Below are positions 1 to 8,582 of a stretch of DNA of 64,000 nt, piece after piece; positions within the stretch are counted from its first letter, which is position 1; each line of letters begins with the position of its first letter. Made by a program: the position numbers and the translations under genes. Under the pieces are notes generated by a model that was not told the DNA's origin, did no database searches, and saw only the letters and a list, made by a program, of their open reading frames with translations. The stretch comes from Lysobacter enzymogenes (GTDB lineage Bacteria; Pseudomonadota; Gammaproteobacteria; Xanthomonadales; Xanthomonadaceae), in NCBI RefSeq assembly GCF_023617245.1, contig NZ_CP067396.1, forward strand, positions 1,364,001 through 1,428,000, in the 5' to 3' direction.

Positions 1-1
1 C

Positions 2-1012
2 ATCGGCTCCGGCGCCACCCGCGAAGACGACGCCCTGGAGGCCTCGATCCGGCCCAAGCGCCTGGACGAATACCTCGGCCAGCAGCCGGTGCGCGAGCAG
101 CTCAAGATCTACATCGAGGCCGCCAAGCACCGCGGCGAGGCGCTCGACCACGTGCTGATCTTCGGTCCGCCGGGCCTGGGCAAGACCACGCTGAGCCACG
201 TCATCGCCAACGAACTGGGCGTCAACCTGCGCCAGACCTCCGGCCCGGTGATCGAGAAGGCCGGCGACCTGGCCGCGCTGCTGACCAACCTGCAACCGCA
301 CGACGTGCTGTTCGTCGACGAAATCCACCGCCTCTCGCCGCTGGTCGAGGAAGTGCTGTACCCGGCGATGGAGGACTACCAGATCGACATCATGATCGGC
401 GAGGGCCCCGCGGCGCGCTCGATCAAGATCGACCTGCCGCCGTTCACCCTGATCGGCGCGACCACCCGCGCCGGCCTGCTGACCGCGCCGCTGCGCGACC
501 GCTTCGGCATCGTCCAGCGGCTGGAGTTCTACAACGCCGAGGAACTGACCAAGATCGTGCGCCGCTCGGCGCAGATCCTCGGCATCGCCTGCGAGGCCCA
601 GGGCGCGGCCGAGATCGCCAAGCGTTCGCGCGGCACCCCGCGCATCGCCAACCGGCTGCTGCGGCGGGTGCGCGACTACGCCCAGGTCCGCGCCGAGGGC
701 CACATCGACCGCGCCGTGGCCGATGCGGCGATGGCCATGCTCAAGGTCGACCCGGAAGGCTTCGACGACCTCGACCGGCGCCTGCTCAAGATCATCATCG
801 AGTCCTTCGACGGCGGCCCGGTCGGGGTGGAATCGCTGGCGGCCGCGCTGAGCGAGGAACGCGGCACGCTCGAGGACGTGATCGAGCCGTTCCTGATCCA
901 GCAGGGCTACCTGATCCGCACCGCGCGCGGCCGCATGGCCACCTCGCGCGCCTACCGCCACCTCGGCCTGGACCCGCGCGAGCGGCCGGGCGAGCCGGGA
1001 GAATTGTTCTGA
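2..1012 (+). CDS. ruvB: Holliday junction branch-migration helicase RuvB (5' end missing)
   Basis: RuvB is the hexameric AAA+ motor that, with RuvA, drives branch migration of Holliday junctions in recombinational repair. The reading frame is open from the first bases of the window, so the N-terminus lies upstream; 336 codons and the stop are present. Visible motifs are the RuvB entry segment RPKRLDEYLGQQ, Walker A GPPGLGKTT, Walker B DEIHR, the sensor-type stretch GATTRAGLLTAPLRDRFG with its arginine finger, and the C-terminal winged-helix DNA-binding domain ending in DPRERPGEPGELF. It precedes ybgC and the tol-pal genes on the same strand, the usual xanthomonad order. Confidence 0.97.
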   Translation: MGSGATREDDALEASIRPKRLDEYLGQQPVREQLKIYIEAAKHRGEALDHVLIFGPPGLGKTTLSHVIANELGVNLRQTSGPVIEKAGDLAALLTNLQPHDVLFVDEIHRLSPLVEEVLYPAMEDYQIDIMIGEGPAARSIKIDLPPFTLIGATTRAGLLTAPLRDRFGIVQRLEFYNAEELTKIVRRSAQILGIACEAQGAAEIAKRSRGTPRIANRLLRRVRDYAQVRAEGHIDRAVADAAMAMLKVDPEGFDDLDRRLLKIIIESFDGGPVGVESLAAALSEERGTLEDVIEPFLIQQGYLIRTARGRMATSRAYRHLGLDPRERPGEPGELF

Positions 1013-1061
1013 TGGCGACCGTTTCGACGCCCGCCGCGGCCGGCCCGCGCGGAGATCGCGC

Positions 1062-1541
1062 ATGAGCGCGCCCGAGCCGGGTTCCGGCGCGGTTCCCGGC
1101 TTATTCAGTTGGCCGACACGCGTCTATTGGGAAGATACCGACGCCGGCGGGCTGGTGTACCACGCCCAGTACGTGGCCTTCATGGAGCGCGCGCGCAGCG
1201 AATGGGTGCGCGCCCTGGGCTACGGCCAGGACGGCCTGCGCCGCGAGCACGGGCTGCTGTTCGTGGTCGCCGGCATGCAGATCGGCTTCCTCGCGCCCGC
1301 GCGGCTGGACGACGAACTGCAGGTCACCGTGCAGCTCGTGCGCTGCCGCCGCGCCAGCCTGGTCTTCGCCCAGCGGGTGATGCGCGGCGCGCAGCGGCTG
1401 GTCGAGGCCGAAGTGAAGGTCGCCGCGGTCGACGCGCAGCACCTGCGCCCGTGCCCGATCCCGCCGGCGCTGCACGCGCAGCTGCAGGCGCAGGAAGCGC
1501 CGCAACCGGACGCGTTGCAGGCGGCTTCACGCACCCGGTAG
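1062..1541 (+). CDS. ybgC: Tol-Pal-associated acyl-CoA thioesterase YbgC
   Basis: Hot-dog-fold thioesterase of the YbgC/4-hydroxybenzoyl-CoA thioesterase family, first gene of tol-pal clusters in many Gram-negative bacteria; it hydrolyses acyl-CoA thioesters in the cytoplasm and has been linked to phospholipid metabolism. The signature YWEDTDAGGLVYHAQY contains the catalytic Asp, followed by the MERAR helix. The 159 residues fit the family, with a somewhat long Ala/Gln-rich tail. The ATG at 1062 follows GGAG with suitable spacing. It lies 49 nt after ruvB and 163 nt before tolQ. Confidence 0.93.
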   Translation: MSAPEPGSGAVPGLFSWPTRVYWEDTDAGGLVYHAQYVAFMERARSEWVRALGYGQDGLRREHGLLFVVAGMQIGFLAPARLDDELQVTVQLVRCRRASLVFAQRVMRGAQRLVEAEVKVAAVDAQHLRPCPIPPALHAQLQAQEAPQPDALQAASRTR

Positions 1542-1596
1542 TAAAACCCGCGCCATCCCGATCCCCAGCTTCGCCCCCACCCTGCTTCAACCCCAA

Positions 1597-1626
1597 GCGC
1601 TCCAACCCCACGCGCTCCAACCCCAC
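1597..1626. repeat. perfect 15-bp tandem duplication upstream of tolQ
   Basis: GCGCTCCAACCCCAC occurs twice back to back (1597-1611 and 1612-1626) in the 163-nt ybgC-tolQ spacer. The surrounding DNA is C-rich with further AACCCC runs. It could be a slippage product or part of the tolQ leader; no function is visible. Confidence 0.6.
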
Positions 1627-1704
1627 GACACCCTGCGGCCCGTTGACTCCCGACGCGCCGCACGCCCCACACAAGCCCGCGCGCCGGGCGACGGAGAACC
1701 GAGC

Positions 1705-2487
1705 ATGACGTCATCGCTGATCGCGCTTCTGGCCACGACTGTGCAAGCCTTGCCGGAGGAAGCCACCCAGGCGGTGACCCAGGGCGCCGCCGCCGCCGGC
1801 CAGGCCGCCGCGGAATTCAGCCTGCTGGACCTGGTGATCAAGGCCAGCCTGCCGGTGCAGTTCATCATGGCGCTGCTGGTGGTCGCCTCGCTGACCTCGT
1901 GGTTCATCATCTTCCGCAAGTGGAAGGTGATCCGCCGCGCCAAGGCCGAGGCCGATCATTTCGAGGAACGCTTCTGGTCGGGCGCCGAACTGTCCAAGCT
2001 CTATGCCGGCACCACCGAGCGGGCGCGCAACATCGGCGGCCTGGAGGCGATCTTCGAGGCCGGTTTCCGCGAGTTCAACCGCGTGCGCCAGCGCCGCGGC
2101 GTCGACGCCCGCGCCCAGATCGAAGGCGCCCAGCGCGCCATGCGCGCGACCGGCTCGCGCGAGGTCGACGGCCTGGAGCACAACCTGGAACTGCTGGCCA
2201 ACATCGGCTCGACCTCGCCGTACATCGGCCTGGTCGGCACCGTGTTCGGCATCATGGTGACGATGCACTCGCTGGTCTCCGCGTCCAAGCAGGTCGGCAT
2301 CGCCGACGTCGCCCCGGGCATCTCCGAGGCGCTGCTGGCGACCGCGATGGGCCTGTTCGTGGCGATCCCGGCGGTGTGGGCCTACAACCGCTTCGCCACC
2401 GGCGTGGAGCGGCTGGCGGTGCGTTACGACGCGTTCTCCGAGGAGTTCTCCTCGATCCTGCAGCGGCAGGCCCACCTGGACGAGTGA
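1705..2487 (+). CDS. tolQ: Tol-Pal system inner-membrane motor subunit TolQ
   Basis: TolQ is the MotA/ExbB-family proton-channel subunit that, with TolR, uses the proton-motive force to drive TolA for outer-membrane constriction at division. The 260 residues hold a first membrane segment (about 45-70, SLPVQFIMALLVVASLTSWF), a large cytoplasmic loop, and two C-terminal segments containing the conserved IGLVGTVFGIM and GISEALLATAMGLFVAIPAV motifs. The leading 40 residues are Ala/Gly-rich. It opens tolQ-tolR-tolA-tolB-pal-cpoB, all on the + strand. Confidence 0.97.
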   Translation: MTSSLIALLATTVQALPEEATQAVTQGAAAAGQAAAEFSLLDLVIKASLPVQFIMALLVVASLTSWFIIFRKWKVIRRAKAEADHFEERFWSGAELSKLYAGTTERARNIGGLEAIFEAGFREFNRVRQRRGVDARAQIEGAQRAMRATGSREVDGLEHNLELLANIGSTSPYIGLVGTVFGIMVTMHSLVSASKQVGIADVAPGISEALLATAMGLFVAIPAVWAYNRFATGVERLAVRYDAFSEEFSSILQRQAHLDE

Positions 2488-2592
2488 TGCGGGCGATCCC
2501 TTCCGCACCGCACAGCCCGCGCCGCGGGCGCGCGCCGAGCGCTACGACGGCGCCGCGCCCCGCCTGATCAGGCGCCACCAGAGGAACCCGCC

Positions 2593-3032
<440 letters not shown>

Positions 3033-3036
<4 letters not shown>

Positions 3037-3992
3037 GGGAGACCCGCGCCGACTCGGTCCAGGCCGCGATCCTGGTCGTGCTGCTGCACGGCCTGCTGAT
3101 CGCGGCGTTGATCGTCAGTGCGCTGCTGAACTGGAACAGCGGCGCGGTGTCGGCCGCCGGCTCGCCGGTGTCGACCGAACTGGCCGAGATGAGCGACCTG
3201 TCGGCGGCGATGCAGCGCACCCTGCGCAGCAAGGTCGAGCCGGTCCCGCAGCCGCAGCCCGAGCCGGAGCCCGAAGAGGCCGAGCCGCTGCCGCAACCGG
3301 TCGCCGAGCCCAAGCCGCAGGATGCGGTGTCGCCGCAGCAGCAGTCGCCGCAGGACTTCATCCCGGTGCCCGACGCCACCAGCCAGGAGCAGGTGGTCGA
3401 CACGCCGACGCCGAATCCGGCCGAGGACAAGAAGCTGCAGGACGCCAAGGCGCGCCAGGAACAGGTCGACCTGACCGAGCAGAAACGCCAGGAAGAAGCG
3501 CAGCAGAAGCAGCGCCTGGCCGAGCAGCAGGAAGCCGAGCGGCAGAAGAAGCTCGAGGAGATCCGCCGCGAGCGCGCGCGCCTGCAGCGCGAGCAGAACC
3601 TGGCCGAGCAGAAGCTGCAGCAGCTCGCCGACCGTCGCGCCAGCCAGGCCAGCCAGACCGCCGCGGCGACCGCGCCGGCGCAGCAGGCCGGCAACCAGGG
3701 CACCGACACCGGCCTGCTCGCGCGCTACCAGGCGGCGCTGCAGTCGGCGATCAAGAACAAGTGGACCCGCCCGGATTCGGTTCCGCTCGGCGCGGCGTGC
3801 CGGCTCAACATCCGCCAGTTGCCCGGCGGCCAGGTGATCGCGGTGGAAGTGATCGAGCCGTGCGCCTACGACGAGGCCGGCCGACGCTCGGTCGAGGCCG
3901 CGGTGCTCAAGGCCCAGCCCTTGCCCTACGCCGGCTTCGAGAGCGTGTTCCAGCGCAGCCTGATCCTGAACTTCCGCGCCGAGGACCGCTGA
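3033..3992 (+). CDS. tolA: Tol-Pal envelope-spanning protein TolA
   Basis: TolA links the TolQR motor to Pal and TolB at the outer membrane. The 319 residues show a single N-terminal membrane helix (about 10-30), a Pro/Glu/Gln-rich stretch, a long charged coiled coil rich in Lys/Glu/Gln/Arg (about 125-215), and a C-terminal domain III from about residue 230 (LLARYQAALQSAIKNKW) with the conserved Cys pair (AACRL and EPCAYD) and the PLPYAGF segment. Start and stop overlap the neighbours on both sides (ATGA with tolR; TGATG at 3990-3994 with the next gene). Confidence 0.96.
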
Positions 3993-4456
3993 TGCGCGCC
4001 GCGGCCCGCTCGTTCGCGCGCATCGCCGCCGTGGCCGCCGGCCTGGCCGCGATGCCGGCCCTGGCGGCCGAGATCGGCCGCGCCTGCGACACGCCCGAGC
4101 ACTGCCTGCCGCAAAACCAACTGCGTTACTACGAAGTGCTGCGCCAGGCCATCGGCCAGCACTGGCAGGCGCCCGCCAGCGCCGCCGCCGACAGCGCCTG
4201 CACGCTGGAGCTGACCCAAGCGCCGGGCGGCAAGCTGGTGTCGGTGCGCACGATCCAGCCCTGCGACCTCGACCCGGGCGACCGCGACAGCCTGCTGGCG
4301 GCCGCGCGCGCGGCCAGCCCGCTGCCGTACCAGGGCTACCAGCAGGTGTTCCGGCCGGTGTTGCGGCTGAGCCTGCGCGTGGCCGAACCCGACGATCCCA
4401 AGGAACGGGAAGAGAGCCGGCTCAAGCGCTGGTGGCAGCGCATGCGCGATCGCTGA
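3992..4456 (+). CDS. exported free-standing TolA domain III-like protein
   Basis: A 154-residue protein with a cleavable signal peptide (MRAAARSFARIAAVAAGLAA, then MPALA before the mature end). Its mature part aligns by eye with TolA domain III just upstream: YYEVLRQAIGQHWQAP matches YQAALQSAIKNKWTRP, then C-x-L, Q-x-PGG, V-x-x-I-x-PC and PLPYxGxxxVF recur in the same order and spacing. It therefore looks like a duplicated TolA C-terminal domain released into the periplasm without helix or coiled coil. The start overlaps the tolA stop, so the two are probably co-translated. A role in binding TolB, Pal or peptidoglycan is inference. A basic KRWWQRMRDR tail ends it. Confidence 0.85.
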   Translation: MRAAARSFARIAAVAAGLAAMPALAAEIGRACDTPEHCLPQNQLRYYEVLRQAIGQHWQAPASAAADSACTLELTQAPGGKLVSVRTIQPCDLDPGDRDSLLAAARAASPLPYQGYQQVFRPVLRLSLRVAEPDDPKEREESRLKRWWQRMRDR

Positions 4457-4730
4457 ACGCGGCGGCCGAACGCGCCGCCGCACGGCCGCGCCGTGTCGGC
4501 TCGGGCCGCTGGCTGAACGGGCGGCCGGGCGGGCAGGGCGCTTGCCCCGCCGCGTCGCTTGCTGCCGATCGCGGGCGTTCGCTGCACGTTTTGTGCGCCA
4601 TTCGCCGGCGTCCGGACGCCGCTAACGCACTGAAACGTAAATTGACGCCGGGTTTTGAGCCCACGTTCACCCAACAGCGTTAACAATGCCGAACCTGAAC
4701 AAACCCCCGTTGGATTCTCACGGAGTGCCG

Positions 4731-6050
4731 ATGAAACGACCCCTGCGCTGGCTGGCCACGCTGCTCGCCGTCCTGCTTCCCCTCGCCGCGTCTGCCCAGC
4801 AGAAGGGGTTGGAGATCGACATCGTCGGCGGCCTGGCTTCGGCCACTCCGATCGCCGTGGTGCCCATGCCCTACCAGGGCGGCGGCGCGGCTCCGCCGAC
4901 CGACATCGCCGAAGTGGTCCGCAACGACCTCAACCGCTCCGGCCAGTTCCGCGGCCTGCCGGTCGAGCAGATGGCGGCCAAGCCGACCCGCGGCAGCGAG
5001 ATCAGCTTCCCCGACTGGCGCGCGCTCAACCAGGACTTCATCGTGGTCGGCCGCGTGCTCGACGCCGGCGCCGGCAGCTATCGGGTCGAGTACGAGCTGT
5101 ACGACGTGGGCAAGCAGCAGCGCCTGCTCGGCTTCGCCCTGACCGCGCGCGCCAACGCCATGCGCGACGTCGCCCACCAGGTCGCCGACGCGGTCTACGA
5201 GAAGATCACCGGCGTGCGCGGCGCGTTCTTCACCCGCATCGCCTATGTCACCGCGACCGGCGTCGGCCGCGGCAGCAACTACGCGCTGATGGTCGCCGAC
5301 TCCGACGGCTACAACCCGCAGACCGTGGTGCGCTCGCCCGAGCCGCTGCTGTCGCCGTCGTGGAGCCCGGACGGCAACCGCCTGGCCTACGTCAGCTTCG
5401 AGGGCGGCAATTCCTCGATCTACATCCAGAACATCGGCACCGGCAGCCGCGAACTGGTGGCCAAGTTCCGCGGCATCAACGGCGCCCCGGCGTTCTCGCC
5501 CGACGGCCGCCGCCTGGCCCTGACCCTATCGCGCAGCGGCAACCCCGAGATCTACGTGATGGACCTCGGCAGCAAGGCGCTGACCCAGCTGACCAACCAC
5601 TTCGGCATCGACACCGAGCCGACCTGGTCGGCCGACGGCAACAAGATCTATTTCACCTCCGACCGCGGCGGCAAGCCGCAGATCTACTCCGTCGCGACCA
5701 GCGGCGGCAGCGCCACCCGGGTCACCTTCCAGGGCAGCTACAACGCCAGCGCCAGCGTGTCCTTCGACGGCAAGAAGATCGCCACCGCCCAGGGCGCGGG
5801 CAACACCTACCGGATCGCGATGATGGATTCCAGCACCGGCGGCGCCCTGTGGAGCACCCTGTCGCCGGGCTCGCTGGACGAATCGCCGAGCTTTGCCCCG
5901 AACGCGTCCATGATCATTTATGCTGCGCGCGAAGGACGCCGTGGCGTGCTCTATGCCGTTTCCGCCGATGCCCGGGTGCGCCAGCGCCTGGTGCTCGCCG
6001 ACGGCGACGTGCGCGAACCGGCCTGGGGGCCCTACCGCCTGCCGCGCTGA
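4731..6050 (+). CDS. tolB: Tol-Pal periplasmic beta-propeller protein TolB
   Basis: TolB is the periplasmic partner of Pal and TolA. The ATG at 4731 gives a typical signal peptide (MKRPLRWLATLLAVLLPLAA, cleavage after ASA) and has CGGAG eight bases upstream; an in-frame ATG at 4686 would only add 15 non-signal residues. The N-terminal alpha/beta domain holds the TolB hallmark FRGLPVEQM and the DWRALNQDFIVVGRV strand. The rest is a six-bladed propeller with repeated SPDGxxLA-type motifs (LLSPSWSPDGNRLAYVS, PAFSPDGRRLALTLS, PTWSADGNKIYFTSDR). Mature length is normal. Confidence 0.96.
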   Translation: MKRPLRWLATLLAVLLPLAASAQQKGLEIDIVGGLASATPIAVVPMPYQGGGAAPPTDIAEVVRNDLNRSGQFRGLPVEQMAAKPTRGSEISFPDWRALNQDFIVVGRVLDAGAGSYRVEYELYDVGKQQRLLGFALTARANAMRDVAHQVADAVYEKITGVRGAFFTRIAYVTATGVGRGSNYALMVADSDGYNPQTVVRSPEPLLSPSWSPDGNRLAYVSFEGGNSSIYIQNIGTGSRELVAKFRGINGAPAFSPDGRRLALTLSRSGNPEIYVMDLGSKALTQLTNHFGIDTEPTWSADGNKIYFTSDRGGKPQIYSVATSGGSATRVTFQGSYNASASVSFDGKKIATAQGAGNTYRIAMMDSSTGGALWSTLSPGSLDESPSFAPNASMIIYAAREGRRGVLYAVSADARVRQRLVLADGDVREPAWGPYRLPR

Positions 6051-6168
6051 CGCGCCGGCGGGCCCTCATCGCGCCGGCTCGCAGCCGCGCCGGTAGCGCC
6101 GAGCACCACGCCTGCAACAGCTCCCCGAACGACTCCTGCCCCACGTTACACACTGACGAGGAATACCC

Positions 6169-6693
6169 ATGAACAACGCTGCCCGCATCCTGCTCGCCGC
6201 CGTGCTCTGCACCGCGGCCGTCGCCTGCTCGAAGAAGGTCAAGGAAACCGCGCCGACCGATACCGGCCCGGGTTCGACCACCACCCAGCCCGGCGACAGC
6301 ACCGGCCCGGTCGCCTCCGGCGCCTACGGCCCGAACGACCTGGACACCGACGCCTGCCTGCGCCAGCGCGTGGTCTACTTCGACCTCGACCAGGATTCGC
6401 TGAAGCCGGAGTTCCAGGCCATCGTCGGCTGCCACGCCAAGTACCTGCGCGACCGTCCGTCCTCGCGCATGACCCTGGAAGGCAACGCCGACGAGCGCGG
6501 CAGCCGCGAGTACAACCTGGGCCTGGGCGAGCGTCGCGGCAATGCCGTGTCGTCGGCCATCCAGGCCAACGGCGCCTCGGGCAGCCAGATCACCGTGGTG
6601 TCCTACGGCGAAGAGCGTCCGGTCTGCACCGACTCGAACGAAGACTGCTGGGCCAAGAACCGTCGCGTCGAGATCGTCTACACCGCCAAGTGA
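6169..6693 (+). CDS. pal: peptidoglycan-associated outer-membrane lipoprotein Pal
   Basis: Pal is an outer-membrane lipoprotein that grips peptidoglycan through an OmpA-like domain. The signal peptide ends at VACSKK, a lipobox placing the lipidated Cys near residue 20. A Thr/Pro/Gly-rich linker precedes the domain, which shows VVYFDLDQDSL, the diaminopimelate-binding motif GNADERGSREYNLGLGERR, and NRRVEIVY at the end. At 174 residues it is the usual size. A clear AGGA ribosome site (gaggaatacccATG) precedes the start, 118 nt after tolB. Confidence 0.97.
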   Translation: MNNAARILLAAVLCTAAVACSKKVKETAPTDTGPGSTTTQPGDSTGPVASGAYGPNDLDTDACLRQRVVYFDLDQDSLKPEFQAIVGCHAKYLRDRPSSRMTLEGNADERGSREYNLGLGERRGNAVSSAIQANGASGSQITVVSYGEERPVCTDSNEDCWAKNRRVEIVYTAK

Positions 6694-6739
6694 TCGGCGG
6701 CTCGACTTTCCGAAGCAACCCAGACGAGGCTGACCCGCG

Positions 6740-7555
6740 ATGCTGAAGTCCGCAGAGCGCAAGTTCGTACTAGCCTTGGCAGTCGTGGCGGCCCTTGCGG
6801 CCGCCACGCCCGCTTTTGCCCAGCGCGCGAGCCTGGCCGACCGGGTCGCGGTGCTGGAACAGCGCGCGTCCGACAACCAGGCCAACATGGACCTGCTCAA
6901 CCAGGTCAACCAGCTCAAGTCGGAAATGCAGGCGCTGCGCGCGCAGGTCGAGGAATTGCAGCAGCAGAACCGCCAGCTGCAGGAATCGGGCAAGGCGCAG
7001 TACCTGGACACCGACAACCGCCTCAACCGGCTCGAAAGCGGCGCGCCCGCCGCCGCCGCGCCGGGTCCGCAGGCGTCCGCCGCCAAGCCTTCGCCGCCGT
7101 CGCCGGCGGTGAAGGACAGCGCGCCCAGCGTGCACGGCGATCCGGGCCTGCTGGCCCAGGGCGGCGACGAGCGCGCGGCCTACGACGCCGCGTTCAACGC
7201 GCTCAAGGGCGGCCAGTACGTCGAATCGGCGCGCCTGTTCCAGGAATTCCTGGCCGCGCACCCGAACGGCACCTACACGCCCAACGCGCTGTATTGGCTG
7301 GGCGAGAGCTACTACGTCACCCAGAACTACCAGCTCGCGCAGGAGCAGTTCCAGTCCCTGCTCGACCGCTATCCGACCCACGACAAGGCCGCCGGGGCCC
7401 TGCTCAAGGTCGGTCTGGCCCAGTTCGGGCTGAAACAGGTCGACGCCGCCGAGCGCACGCTCGCCGACGTGGCCAACCGGTATCCCGGTACCGACGCCGC
7501 GCGCACGGCCGCCGATCGCCTCAACGCGATCCAGCTGAGCCGGCTGCGCAACTGA
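6740..7555 (+). CDS. cpoB: cell division coordinator CpoB (YbgF)
   Basis: CpoB/YbgF is a periplasmic coiled-coil and TPR protein that links Tol-Pal to PBP1b-dependent septal synthesis. The 271 residues comprise a signal peptide (to about residue 27, PAFAQR), an N-terminal coiled coil (AVLEQRASDNQANMDLLNQV to about residue 90) for trimerisation, a Pro/Ala linker, and C-terminal TPR units from about residue 145 (AYDAAFNALKGGQYVESARL, ALYWLGESYYVTQNYQLAQE). It lies 46 nt after pal and 8 nt before queE. Confidence 0.95.
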   Translation: MLKSAERKFVLALAVVAALAAATPAFAQRASLADRVAVLEQRASDNQANMDLLNQVNQLKSEMQALRAQVEELQQQNRQLQESGKAQYLDTDNRLNRLESGAPAAAAPGPQASAAKPSPPSPAVKDSAPSVHGDPGLLAQGGDERAAYDAAFNALKGGQYVESARLFQEFLAAHPNGTYTPNALYWLGESYYVTQNYQLAQEQFQSLLDRYPTHDKAAGALLKVGLAQFGLKQVDAAERTLADVANRYPGTDAARTAADRLNAIQLSRLRN

Positions 7556-7563
7556 GTCCCATC

Positions 7564-8247
7564 GTGAACGCTGCCGTTGTCTCCGAGACGGCCGCCGCGC
7601 CGTCCTCCGAGCGCTTGCGGCTGACCGAAATCTTCCTGTCGCTGCAAGGCGAATCCGACAGCATCGGCTGGCCGACGGTGTTCGTGCGCCTGACCGGCTG
7701 CCCGCTGCGCTGCCAGTACTGCGACACCGCCTACGCCTTCCACGGCGGCGAGTGGTGGACGTACGAGTCGATCCTGGCCGAGGTCGCCAGCCACGGCGCC
7801 CGCCACGTCTGCGTGACCGGCGGCGAGCCGCTGGCGCAGAAGCGCTGCATCGAGCTGCTGAAGCGCTTGTGCGACGCCGGCTATGAGGTCTCGCTGGAGA
7901 CCTCCGGCGCGATCGACATCGGCCCGGTCGATGCGCGCGTGTCGCGCGTGCTCGACATCAAGACGCCCGACTCCAAGGAAGCGCACCGCAACCTGTGGAG
8001 CAACCTCGCGCTGCTGAGCGCGCGCGACCAGATCAAGTTCGTGATCTGCAGCCGCGAGGACTACGAGTGGTCGAAGGCGATCGTCGCCGAACACGGCCTG
8101 ACCGCGGTGTGCGCGGTGATGTTCTCGCCGAGTTTCCACCAAGTGCGCCCGCGCGACCTCGCCGACTGGATCGTCGCCGACCGCCTGCCGGTGCGTTTCC
8201 AACTGCAACTGCACAAGATCCTCTGGGACGACGAACCCGGGCGCTGA
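7564..8247 (+). CDS. queE: 7-carboxy-7-deazaguanine synthase QueE
   Basis: Radical-SAM enzyme making 7-carboxy-7-deazaguanine from 6-carboxytetrahydropterin in queuosine precursor synthesis. The cluster-binding motif CPLRCQYCDT (C-x3-C-x2-C) follows the substrate segment LSLQGESDSIGWPTVFVRLT, and VTGGEPLAQ is the radical-SAM glycine motif. GTG at 7564, 8 nt after the cpoB stop, is the best start because the frame upstream only overlaps cpoB; this gives 227 residues. queC, which normally follows closely, is about 3.9 kb away because of katG and a cytochrome gene. Confidence 0.94.
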   Translation: MNAAVVSETAAAPSSERLRLTEIFLSLQGESDSIGWPTVFVRLTGCPLRCQYCDTAYAFHGGEWWTYESILAEVASHGARHVCVTGGEPLAQKRCIELLKRLCDAGYEVSLETSGAIDIGPVDARVSRVLDIKTPDSKEAHRNLWSNLALLSARDQIKFVICSREDYEWSKAIVAEHGLTAVCAVMFSPSFHQVRPRDLADWIVADRLPVRFQLQLHKILWDDEPGR

Positions 8248-8269
8248 GCGCCCCGGCGCTTCACGCCCA

Positions 8270-8383
8270 TGTGGTAGGGCCTTGAGCGGCCCGACGCTGC
8301 GCGCTCCTGTGGAAGGACCTTGAGCCGCCCGGCGCCGCGTGCTCTTGTGGGAGGGCCTTCAGGCCCGACGCCTTTGTGCCAGA
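8270..8383. repeat. 38-bp tandem array of decayed REP units
   Basis: Three units start at 8270, 8308 and 8346, exactly 38 bp apart, each beginning TGTGG(T/A/G)(A)GG(G/A)CCTT. The third carries the intact palindromic core GGGAGGGCCTTCAGGCCC found at other sites in this window; the first two carry point changes. This fills most of the 335-nt space between the convergent queE and katG. The rest of that space, to 8582, shows nothing recognisable. Confidence 0.75.
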
Positions 8384-8582
8384 TCGCCGTGCCACGACCG
8401 ACGCCCGCACGACGCGCCGACCATCCTCGCGCCGCCGCCCCCCTTGCACAGGACGACGGCGCGAAACTCCGCGCGCATCGCATCGCTCCCGCTGCGATGC
8501 CCTCAAACAAGCCATCATCGAAGCGGCCCGCGGACACGGTCGGGCGCGCACCGCCCGACCGAGCCCTTTCGCCCAAGCCCGC

